Shown here piece by piece: positions 1-7,133 of a stretch of 14,013 nt of DNA. Source of the stretch: Methanobrevibacter sp. (GTDB lineage: Archaea; Methanobacteriota; Methanobacteria; Methanobacteriales; Methanobacteriaceae); NCBI GenBank assembly GCA_031289975.1, contig JAITOM010000055.1:1-14013 (forward strand), in the 5' to 3' direction. Made by a program: the position numbers and the translations under genes. Numbering within the stretch: the first letter of the stretch is position 1; each line of letters opens with the position of its first letter. The notes beneath the pieces are model-generated. The model was not told where the DNA came from and did no database searches. It was given only the letters and a program-made list of their open reading frames with translations.

Positions 1-352
1 TAAAAATACTTATAAAAACTAATTTTTGCTATATAATGAATTTAAATCTTTAAAGATAGAAATTTTGGGAAATCCATAGAAAAATTCAAATTCCCATGGG
101 ATTTTTGACACACCCAAAAAAATTAAACTTTTCATTTATATAAAAAAATTAAAAAAGGTATGGGCATGATGAGATGTCAAAAAGTGTGAAGGTTTTGAAA
201 CAAACGAAAACTAAATAGATTATGACTAAAAATAATAAAAAATTAAGAGTTATACTCTAAAATATCTATATAATTGTTCCAAACTCATGTTAAATTAATA
301 GTGTGGGGTCTTACTGGCATGATTGCAAAATTTAGTAATAAATATGCCCACT
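1..352. other. AT-rich intergenic stretch downstream of the ABC exporter
   Basis: No convincing gene is seen. The stretch holds a short palindrome (TCCCATGGGA, near 93-102), a small inverted repeat AGAGT-TAT-ACTCT (about 247-259), and one copy of a 19-bp direct repeat whose second copy overlaps the end of the exporter gene. It lies downstream of the minus-strand cluster, so the small inverted repeats could belong to its 3' untranslated region. A tiny plus-strand reading frame near 163 is too short to support. Confidence 0.5.
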
Positions 353-373
353 CTATGTTAAATTAATAATGTG
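287..373. repeat. 19-bp direct repeat at the exporter 3' end
   Basis: ATGTTAAATTAATAGTGTG (287-305) recurs with one mismatch at 355-373. The second copy covers the last codons and stop of the exporter gene; the first lies 68 bp beyond it. This looks like a small duplication or the trace of an insertion. Its significance is uncertain in such AT-rich DNA. Confidence 0.5.
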
Positions 374-2003
374 ACTATTTGAGTTTATTTCTTTTAAGTT
401 ATGAGTAATAATTATAATAGTTTTTTTATTTTGAATTTTTTCAATCGTTTTATTCATAATTTTCCTTGTATCTTCATCAATAGATTTTGTAGCTTCATCC
501 AATAATAAAAACGGGCTTTTCTTTATTAATGCTCTTGCCAAAGCTATTTTTTGTCTTTCACCACTTGATAAAAATTGTCCTGCTTCACCAACATCATAAT
601 CATAACCATCTTCATTGTTTTTAATAAAAGTATCTAACTCAACTAATTTACAAACACCTTCAACATCACTTTTTTCAGCTTTTAAGTTACCTACAATAAT
701 ATTCTCATATATCGAACCTTTAAAAAGATAAGAATTAGAAAATACTATTGAAATATAATTAAATAAACTTTTTTGCTGTATTTTACTTACATCTTGCTCA
801 TCTATTGTTATTTTTCCTTTGCTTGGGGTTAATATCCCACAAATTAACTGCATTATTGTACTTTTACCTGTTCCATTATCTCCAACAATATAATTTAAAC
901 CTTTACCAAATTTAGCATTAAATTTTTTTAAGATCTGTTTCTCACCATAACTAAAATCAACATCTTCAAAAACTATTGCTCCATTTTTGAAATTTAATTT
1001 TTCGTCACCTGTTTTTTCAATTTCCATATCCATAATTTCTTTTATTCTATCAATTGCGGGTGTAGCTGATTTATACATGTTCCAAAATGTTGAAAACTGA
1101 GAAATAGGGGCGAAAAACATGGAAATAAGATAAAAATGCAGTAAAAGTCCCAACACTCAATGCTCCTTTAATCACCATCCCCCCACCAAAAAATATGAAT
1201 AAAATTACGGGAACAGCAATAATAAAACTATTAAATGAAGCATTAGCAGAAGAAATTTTCGTAAAATTCATTGCAGTAGAATAATAATCATTATTAACAT
1301 TTCTAAACTTATTATTAGCCCAATTATTCAAATTAAAAACTTTAAGCATTGGAAAAATAGATAATAATTCTTTTAAAATAGAAGTGATCTTAGCTTGAAT
1401 AATCAAAAACTGCTGCTGATTTTTTTCCATTTTTTTACCAAAATATAAATTCAAAAACAAGAATAACAAACCAGGACTAATACTTATTAAAGTCAAATAA
1501 GCATTGAAATAAAGCATTATAATAAAAGGCAAAATAATTGTTATTATGCTTGTAAATATATGAGGCATAATATTTGATGAAATACTAATTGCTAACTGCA
1601 CATTACCAGTAATTCTTGTCATCAAATCCCCAATATCATTACACTCCTTGTCTTTCATTGAAGAACTTAAAATAATAGAAAATAGACATTGAGAAACTTC
1701 CCTATATAAACCATTATTTAACCTACCCATTAAATAACCATTCAAATATGAAGTAATAGCTGAAATACCAAAAATAATCAACATCCCAATAATAACAAAA
1801 GTTAAAAGCCCCAACTCTTTATTAATAAAAACATTATCAATAATAATTTGAAAAAATAAAGGATTAACAAAAGTAAAAGAATAAGAAACAACACTCAAAA
1901 CCAAAATAAGTACAAAAACTAATGAGTACCTACGAACAAAACGATTAAAGAAAAAAAACAAATTAGATTTAAAAATATCGCCTAATCTCTGTAAAATTAT
2001 CAT
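353..2003 (-). pseudogene. ABC exporter (fused membrane and ATPase domains), frameshifted
   Basis: Half-size ABC exporter of the MsbA/peptide-export type, likely to move a peptide or lipid across the membrane with ATP. The membrane domain (several hydrophobic helices) is read from about 2003 to about 1121. The ATPase domain is read in another frame from about 1120 to 353. Joined, they give about 549 residues, normal for the family. The ATPase half has Walker A GDNGTGKST, signature LSSGERQ and Walker B FLLLDEA. The Q-loop glutamine appears replaced (VFSNSYLF). The break lies near 1113-1121, where the membrane domain should run into MFFAPISQ; one extra base (a C in TTCCATG) or two missing bases would explain it. 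A start at 2003 is preferred over 2024 because AGAGG at 2014-2018 precedes it, whereas the 2024 start overlaps the upstream ATPase gene. There is no N-terminal C39 peptidase domain. It is the last gene of the minus-strand cluster. Sequence error is possible. Confidence 0.8.
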
Positions 2004-2005
2004 AT

Positions 2006-2659
2006 TTAATTTTCCTCTATGCATCCATCTGTGATTTTAATTATTCTTTGTGCTTTTTTAGCAATTTCTATATCGTGTGTTATTACAATAAGTGTGGTAT
2101 CTAATTCTATATGCCGTTTTTCTAATAAGTCCATGATTATTTCACTATTTTCACTATCAAGTTGTCCTGTTGGCTCATCAGCAAGAATAATTTTAGGATT
2201 ATTAACTAAAGCGCGTGCAATAGCTATTCTTTGCATCTGCCCACCAGATAACTTATTTGGGTGCTTATCACAGAACCCATCTAATCCTACAGCATTTAAA
2301 AGAACCATAGCTCTTTCTTTCATCTCTGATGATTTCAATTTTTCACTAAATAAAGGAATTTGAATATTCTCCATACTCGTAAGATTAGGAATAAGATTAT
2401 GTAATTGAAAAACAAACCCAATAGTATTTCTACGGTATTTACTTAAATTTATTTTAGAGAGGTCATTGCCCATAACTTCAATGGTTCCTTCATCTGGTGT
2501 ATCTAAACCACCCACCATATTTAATAAAGTAGATTTACCAGAACCAAAACTACCCATAATAGAAACGAACTCACCATCTTCAATACTTAAACTAATATTA
2601 TTTAAGGCTCTTGTTTTCCCTTTATCATAAATTTTAGTCAAATTTTTAATATTAATCAT
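2006..2659 (-). CDS. ABC transporter ATPase, LolD/MacB type
   Basis: ATP-binding subunit, 217 residues, of the LolD/MacB/FtsE group, which drives four-helix FtsX-like permeases in lipoprotein release, peptide efflux or antimicrobial-peptide resistance. Visible motifs: Walker A GSFGSGKST (residues 36-44), Q-loop FQLHNLIPNLT starting near 84, signature LSGGQMQR (137-144), Walker B IILADEP (157-163) and the switch histidine in ITHD near the end. Length is typical. It begins 6 bp after the stop of the permease gene at 2666-3361, so the two are almost certainly co-transcribed and form one transporter. In a peptide cluster this type of pump often gives self-protection or export; that role is inferred from context only. 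Confidence 0.9.
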   Translation of the reverse strand: MINIKNLTKIYDKGKTRALNNISLSIEDGEFVSIMGSFGSGKSTLLNMVGGLDTPDEGTIEVMGNDLSKINLSKYRRNTIGFVFQLHNLIPNLTSMENIQIPLFSEKLKSSEMKERAMVLLNAVGLDGFCDKHPNKLSGGQMQRIAIARALVNNPKIILADEPTGQLDSENSEIIMDLLEKRHIELDTTLIVITHDIEIAKKAQRIIKITDGCIEEN

Positions 2660-2665
2660 ATTATA

Positions 2666-3361
2666 TCACTCATACCTTAATGCTTCACTTGGTTTTATAT
2701 GCAATGCTTTTAACAATGGTATTATTACCCCTATTATTGGCATTGACAAAGAAAATAAAAAGCTTATACCAAAAATCCTAACAAAATTAAAGGTTTCAAT
2801 GGTCTCATGTAAATTTGGCTCTCTTAAATAAAGGATTAAAACCAATATTATTACTACAATCCATGAGATTAATAGCTGGAAAATTGATTCTAATAAAATC
2901 AAAGTTAATACTCTATTATTAGTCCATCCTACACTTTTTAAAACACCAATCTCCCTTGTTCGATCACCAACAGCCTTTAACATCCCTAACATAATAACTA
3001 AGGAACCAATAATAACCAAAAAAACATTAAGATAAAATAATAATTTCTTTAAAGAATCAACCATACTCTTTTCAATCAATGAAATATCAGACACATTAAA
3101 ATCCTGACTCATGCCTGCTTCATTTGGAAAATTACTTGAATTAGATATATTAGCCATTGCTAAAGAGTAGCTATTAGTAATATTATCTCTAATTTCAGAC
3201 TGATTTAATAATTTACTAACTAATGGGGTACTGAATTCATTTAAAGCGACACAAACTACCATTGATGAAATACCAATAGTTAAAAGAATTATGGTGAATA
3301 TCGTTCGCCATTTACTCCTAAAAATATTCTTTAAAGCAAAAGAAAAAAATAATAAACCCAT
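2666..3361 (-). CDS. Short MacB/FtsX-type ABC permease
   Basis: Membrane subunit partnering the ATPase at 2006-2659. It has 231 residues with the FtsX/MacB layout: TM1 about 21-41, an outside loop, TM2 about 108-130, the conserved cytoplasmic DRTREIGVLKSVGWT (133-147), TM3 about 152-178, TM4 about 195-218, and the family's closing PSEALRYE. Full MacB-type permeases are usually near 400 residues because the loop between TM1 and TM2 holds a large extracytoplasmic domain. Here that loop is only about 65 residues. The reading frame is intact, so this is either a natural mini-permease or an in-frame internal deletion. A weak ribosome binding site (GGTGAT) precedes the ATG at 3361. It probably acts in export of, or immunity to, the cluster's peptide. 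Confidence 0.85.
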   Translation of the reverse strand: MGLLFFSFALKNIFRSKWRTIFTIILLTIGISSMVVCVALNEFSTPLVSKLLNQSEIRDNITNSYSLAMANISNSSNFPNEAGMSQDFNVSDISLIEKSMVDSLKKLLFYLNVFLVIIGSLVIMLGMLKAVGDRTREIGVLKSVGWTNNRVLTLILLESIFQLLISWIVVIILVLILYLREPNLHETIETFNFVRIFGISFLFSLSMPIIGVIIPLLKALHIKPSEALRYE

Positions 3362-3489
3362 CTTATCACCAATTATTTCATTTATTTTTCAATGAAGTTT
3401 GATTAGTATTTTTATGTATTAATAATTCCAATACCTTTTAAAATAAAATACTATCTAAATTTTGTTTGTTCAGTTATATTGCAGTGAAA

Positions 3490-3513
3490 ACTAATAAGAA
3501 ACAACTTATTAGT
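3490..3513. terminator. Perfect 9-bp hairpin between the two ABC gene pairs
   Basis: ACTAATAAG (3490-3498) and CTTATTAGT (3505-3513) form a perfect stem with a 6-base loop in the 211-bp gap between the ABC-2 permease and the FtsX permease. Read on the minus strand it is followed by TTTTCAC. It may be a weak terminator, a processing site, or an operator for the downstream pair. The function is a guess. Confidence 0.35.
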
Positions 3514-3572
3514 AATTTATTTCATATTTTACATTTATTAATATAAATTAATATAGGCTTCATGTCACGAAA

Positions 3573-4298
3573 TCATTGTTTTTCCATATTACGATATAAA
3601 TATTCCTTTTTTATATTATTGAATAAATATTTCAGTATCAATGCACTAATTAAAACGATGATTGTTAATATAATTATTATTGTATTAGATATAGATAAAT
3701 CATGCGGTTTTAAATAGTTGACTATATATAAAAATACTCCAAACATGCCAAAAAAGCCAAAAATAACTATATTTTCTAATATTTTCATGATATTCTTTTC
3801 ACCAAATCTTATTAATATCCATAATCCAAATAAGTTGTATATTGTACCTAATGCTAACGGTAAAAATAATGCAAAATAAAGAGTCTTAATACTATTGATA
3901 TGCTCTATAGGCGAAATATAATAAAAGATTAAGAAAACTACTGATAAAATTAAAGTTGCTGGAATAGATATAAGAAATATTGAAAGTATTTTTCCATAAA
4001 CCACATCTTTAACTTTAATAGGCAAAGTAAATATACTTTGGAAATTATTGAATAATATTTCGTTATAAAATTTTTCATTAATTAAATGCAAACACAAAGA
4101 ATTCATGAAAAATATAGGCATTATAATCATTAAAAGAAGCTGACCATATGATTGTGTAGAGTTAGTAGGCATGATATTTGGTATTATATAAAGAATTAAA
4201 AGTAATATAAAACTAAATAAGATATTGTACAAAGTTTTCTTATTTTCATAAGATTCTTTAAGTTCTTTTAATAATACTATCTTAATTTTACTATTCAT
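3573..4298 (-). CDS. ABC-2 type transporter permease (AlbD-like position)
   Basis: Membrane subunit of 241 residues with about six hydrophobic helices (roughly 24-44, 53-75, 103-130, 135-160, 172-192, 204-226) and charged ends. This is the usual look of short ABC-2 permeases that pair with a separate ATPase. The gene starts inside the stop of the ATPase gene (ATGA overlap, 4295-4298), so the two are translationally coupled and make one transporter. In the Bacillus subtilosin cluster an ATPase (AlbC) and a membrane protein (AlbD) follow the radical SAM enzyme and serve in export and immunity; the gene order here is the same. Assignment to that role is from context, because ABC-2 permeases carry few diagnostic motifs. 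Confidence 0.8.
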   Translation of the reverse strand: MNSKIKIVLLKELKESYENKKTLYNILFSFILLLILYIIPNIMPTNSTQSYGQLLLMIIMPIFFMNSLCLHLINEKFYNEILFNNFQSIFTLPIKVKDVVYGKILSIFLISIPATLILSVVFLIFYYISPIEHINSIKTLYFALFLPLALGTIYNLFGLWILIRFGEKNIMKILENIVIFGFFGMFGVFLYIVNYLKPHDLSISNTIIIILTIIVLISALILKYLFNNIKKEYLYRNMEKQ

Positions 4299-5218
4299 GA
4301 TTCTTCTTCCCTTTTTATAATATTGAAATATCCATCTTCAACACTTTTTGCTTCAATGAACTTAAAAATTATACTATTCAATTTAAAATCAACATTATGA
4401 TTATTAATTAAAGTGAAAGATATTAATCTATCTTTAATCTCAAGATTTTTTATATTGTTTCTATATTTTTCAATATATTTTTCTCTCTCAGAATTAGTCT
4501 TAAAAACTAAATAATATGTTTTTTCACTGAATTCATCTTGGAATTTTTTTATAGATCCATGAAATAAAATCTTTCCTTTATTTATAATGGCTAAATCCGT
4601 ACATATCTTCTGTATTTCTTCTAAGTCATGGGAAGACATAAAAATAAGTTTATTATTTTCTTTCATTTCTATCATTAAGTCACGTAAAATAAGTCTGGAT
4701 GCTGGATCAACTCCATTTGTAGGTTCATCTAAAATTAATATTTCAGGGTCGTTTAATATTGTTTTAGCAAATGACAACCTCTTTTCCATACCATGGGAAT
4801 ATTGATAAATTGGTTTATCTTTCCATTCACATAGCTCTAATTTTTTAATTGCTTTTAATGCATTATATTTAGCATCACTATATCTTAAACCATAAAGTTT
4901 TCCACAATAAATAAGATTTTCTAAGCCCGTCATTTTAAAATTCAAACCATGAAAATCTAACATAGCTCCTATACGTTCTTTTGTATTTATAGATTCAATA
5001 CTATCTTTATAAAGATTCATGCCTAATGTATTTACAACACCGTTATCCTGTTTTAATAAACCTAATATTAATTTTATTGTTGTTGTTTTACCTGCACCAT
5101 TAGGTCCTAAAAAACCAAAAATTTGACCTTTTTTAGCCTTAAAAGAGATATCTTTCAGAATATGAACATCTTTAAAATATTTATTAACATCACTCAAAAA
5201 AATATCGCTATCTTCCAT
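4295..5218 (-). CDS. ABC transporter ATPase, CcmA/multidrug type (AlbC-like position)
   Basis: ATP-binding subunit, 307 residues. It has an N-terminal ATPase domain: Walker A GPNGAGKTT (38-46), signature YSHGMEKRL (140-148; the usual second-position SGG is here SHG), Walker B LILDEP (161-166) followed by TNGVDP, and the switch histidine in MSSHDLEE. A C-terminal extension of about 90 residues follows, as is common in the bacitracin/multidrug and Nod-factor export subfamily. GGGGGA sits 7 bp before the ATG at 5218. It overlaps the permease gene at 4298 by four bases and starts 83 bp after the end of the radical SAM gene. Likely role: energising export of, or immunity to, the modified peptide. 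Confidence 0.88.
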   Translation of the reverse strand: MEDSDIFLSDVNKYFKDVHILKDISFKAKKGQIFGFLGPNGAGKTTTIKLILGLLKQDNGVVNTLGMNLYKDSIESINTKERIGAMLDFHGLNFKMTGLENLIYCGKLYGLRYSDAKYNALKAIKKLELCEWKDKPIYQYSHGMEKRLSFAKTILNDPEILILDEPTNGVDPASRLILRDLMIEMKENNKLIFMSSHDLEEIQKICTDLAIINKGKILFHGSIKKFQDEFSEKTYYLVFKTNSEREKYIEKYRNNIKNLEIKDRLISFTLINNHNVDFKLNSIIFKFIEAKSVEDGYFNIIKREEES

Positions 5219-5301
5219 ATTTATCCCCCATTAATAAACAACTCATAATCAACCATTATTATTAATTACAATAAAGGCATTTGTATAGCAGATTTTATAA
5301 T

Positions 5302-6611
5302 TTATTTTATATAAATATAATCCTTAAAATTTTCCCCCCATTTACAATTTTTTTTAATTTCGTCGTATTTCATGGTTCCACGAATCATACACCCTTTACA
5401 AAAAATATTAAACTCACAATCGCCACATATTTCATCATTTGGACTATCAATTTTATGTATCTCTTTTTTACTTATTTTAGAAAGAATATTAACTACATTT
5501 TTAGAATTAATTTTTCCAAAAGAAAAATCATAATTATGAATGCTGGATAATACACACAATTTAACATTTAATGATGGGTTAATAGTTAAATTTTTTGACC
5601 CCGCCCCACAATTACGGACAACACTATTATCTGGAATAAGTTCTTCCATATCTTCAAGTTTTAATACATTTTTTATTTTCTAAATTCTCTTTCTATAGTT
5701 CCAATGTCTTCTTTACTAAAATTAAATTCATTTGACTTTGCTCTTCCAACAGGAATTGCGAAAGAATATCTCCATTTATCAATTCCTAAACTTTTGACAA
5801 GTGAGATAATATTAAAAACATCACTAATATTTTGTGGAGTTATTGTTATAGCTACAACACAATCAATATTTTCATTATTAAACTGTTTGAGTGTGTTTTT
5901 CACTTTTTCAAAACTACCTTTAACATCGCAGAAAGAATCTACAAAGCTTTCATTAGATCCATTCAATGAAATTTGTAACTTTAATTTATTTTTGTGTCTT
6001 TTAAATAATTGAATTTTTTTTTGATCAAGTAATGTTCCATTACTAATAATTACAACTAAATTAAATAAGTTTAAAGAATATTCAACAATTTCATTAAAAT
6101 CAGGGTGTGATAATGGTTCTCCCCCAGTTAATTCAATAGAAGATAATCCCAAATTCTTTAATTCGTGCAAAACAGATAATAATTCTTTTTTATCCACGAA
6201 ATTACTATTATCTGAAGAACAATTATTATAGCAATGTTTACATTTTAAATTACAATAATCTGTAAGTTCAACAGAAATGTGTATTGGTACTTGAATATCC
6301 CAATTTCCTACAGGTTCATTAACATTTGAGAATTTATTAATTGTAAAAAGATAATTATTTTCATTGATGAATTTTATTATTGTGTCTTTAAGTTCAGTAT
6401 AGTTTTCATTATATCTTAAAGCTAAATTTTCAATCACCTGCTGTAAATTTCTTTTACCATTAATTTCATTAACAATTCTCGAAGCATCAATATTAATAAA
6501 TGAATTTTTAATTTCATTGTCATCTCTAATATAATTAAGTATAGGTCCTCTATGCAATGTAAAATGTTCTTTTAATATATAAACTTTATTTAAAATAAAA
6601 TATTCCTCCAC
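5302..6611 (-). pseudogene. AlbA-like peptide-modifying radical SAM/SPASM enzyme, split by a -1 frameshift
   Basis: Putative maturase that would install radical-made crosslinks in the nearby peptide. The first part (6611-5673, 312 residues) has a PqqD-like RRE region (about residues 41-87) for leader binding, then the radical SAM cluster motif CNLKCKHC (C120, C124, C127) and GGEP (163-166). The second part, in the -1 frame (down to 5302), is a SPASM domain with a CGAGS box and the cysteine string CGDCEFNIFCKGC for auxiliary iron-sulfur clusters. Joined at GAAAATAAAAAATG (about 5667-5680) the protein is about 436 residues, close to AlbA of Bacillus (about 448). The first frame stops at TAA 5673-5675. 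One lost A in the A-run, or -1 slippage on AAAA, would explain the split. The GTG start at 6611 overlaps its own GGAGG (6605-6609), so the true start may lie a few codons later. No separate ribosome site precedes the second part. Confidence 0.85.
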
Positions 6612-6642
6612 TAAAACAAATTTTATTTAAATAAATATTGTA

Positions 6643-6781
6643 TTAAGAGATTGGGCAATAATTAGGAAATATTCAAAAATAATACACTATTTCATTGGAA
6701 TAAGTAGTTCAGCATGTACATGTAGCTATACACATTTGGTACTTTTTCCTATTAAAAAATAATTATTACCCACTCTCTTAA
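6643..6781. mobile_element. MITE-like element with 22-bp imperfect terminal inverted repeats
   Basis: The left end (6643-6664) starts TTAAGAGA and ends AATAATTA. The right end (6760-6781) is its reverse complement at 20 of 22 positions. A further GGAAA/TTTCC match follows inside with a small offset. The 139-bp body has no coding capacity and a central palindrome CATGTACATG (6713-6722). Size and structure fit a miniature inverted-repeat element or a collapsed insertion sequence. I see no clear target duplication. It sits about 31 bp before the radical SAM start and could separate that gene from the precursor's transcript or supply regulatory sequence. Confidence 0.5.
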
Positions 6782-6783
6782 GA

Positions 6784-6879
6784 TTACACTAATTCAGATA
6801 AATATTTAAATTTTGAAAACCCTCCTAAATCAATGTTGCCAAAATAAGCAATATCAACTGATTTGACACCATCCCTCCC
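6784..6879 (-). pseudogene. Coding-like gene fragment (31 codons) without a start
   Basis: Read leftwards, this stretch is open from just after a TGA (6880-6882) to a TAA at 6784-6786 and gives protein-like sequence containing SVDIAYFGNIDLGGF and ending YLSELV. There is no usable start codon. The text looks like the C-terminus of a larger protein; a glycosyltransferase tail is conceivable but not shown. It abuts the MITE-like repeat. A GAGGGAGG sequence within it could serve a 14-15 codon hydrophobic ORF in another frame, which I do not favour. Confidence 0.35.
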
Positions 6880-6908
6880 TCAATTTGTAATGAATTATGT
6901 AATAATGC

Positions 6909-7028
6909 TTACCAGAACCATACTAATGATGCTGCAAAAGCTACCCAACCATAAGGTAGCCAAAGTATATCAACACAACCAGCACAGGTAATACAATTTG
7001 CACCAGATGGACTTATTTCTGGATTCAC
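6909..7028 (-). CDS. Sactipeptide-like (subtilosin-like) RiPP precursor peptide, 39 aa
   Basis: Short gene with a GTG start at 7028 and an excellent ribosome binding site AGGAGGTGA (7035-7043) six bases upstream. An in-frame TGA just before the start rules out a longer protein. The peptide has a short polar N-terminus (NPEISPSGAN), a cysteine motif CITCAGC (C12, C15, C18), then an aromatic hydrophobic tail with LWLPYGW and ending LVWFW: four Trp, two Phe and one Tyr in the last 17 residues. Subtilosin A also has an 8-residue leader, three N-terminal cysteines and a hydrophobic C-terminus, and its cysteines are joined to alpha carbons by the radical SAM enzyme AlbA. An AlbA-like gene lies next downstream, with AlbC/D-like transporter genes after it. 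I infer that this is the substrate. Product structure is unknown, and a non-modified membrane peptide remains possible. Confidence 0.75.
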   Translation of the reverse strand: MNPEISPSGANCITCAGCVDILWLPYGWVAFAASLVWFW

Positions 7029-7076
7029 TATTATTCACCTCCTTCAAAAATTTTTAAATAACCCTATTTCCTTTCC

Positions 7077-7085
7077 ATATATAAG
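7077..7085 (-). promoter_or_regulatory. Possible TATA box of the precursor gene
   Basis: On the minus strand CTTATATAT lies about 50 bp before the GTG start, which would put transcription start near 7055. The upstream BRE position is T-rich, not purine-rich, so the match is weak. If real, it would let the peptide be made independently of the secreted protein gene. Confidence 0.3.
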
Positions 7086-7117
7086 AAAAAACATGGAAAC
7101 CGCTCTCTATAGAGCAG
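7083..7117 (-). terminator. Terminator/attenuator-like hairpin before the precursor gene
   Basis: On the minus strand CTGCTCT-ATAG-AGAGCGG (7117-7100) forms a 7-bp stem with one G-U pair. It is followed by TTTCCATGTTTTTTC. It lies between the secreted protein (stop at 7134) and the precursor (start at 7028). It could end the first transcript or set a different transcript level for the peptide. Confidence 0.5.
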
Positions 7118-7133
7118 TTATAAACCATTTTAA

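Noticed and set aside
163..222. Short plus-strand frame with MMRCQK that would become a CxxC zinc-ribbon-like peptide if one A were removed
   Set aside because: It needs an invented frameshift and yields only about 15 codons; not enough to support a gene.
5281..5550. Plus-strand hydrophobic ORF opposite the SPASM domain
   Set aside because: It is a shadow of the minus-strand coding sequence, whose cysteine-rich SPASM pattern is specific.
6820..6880. 14-15 codon hydrophobic ORF preceded by GAGGGAGG, a possible second peptide
   Set aside because: Spacing from the ribosome site is poor for ATG, the peptide has no cysteine or resemblance to the precursor, and another frame there is more protein-like.
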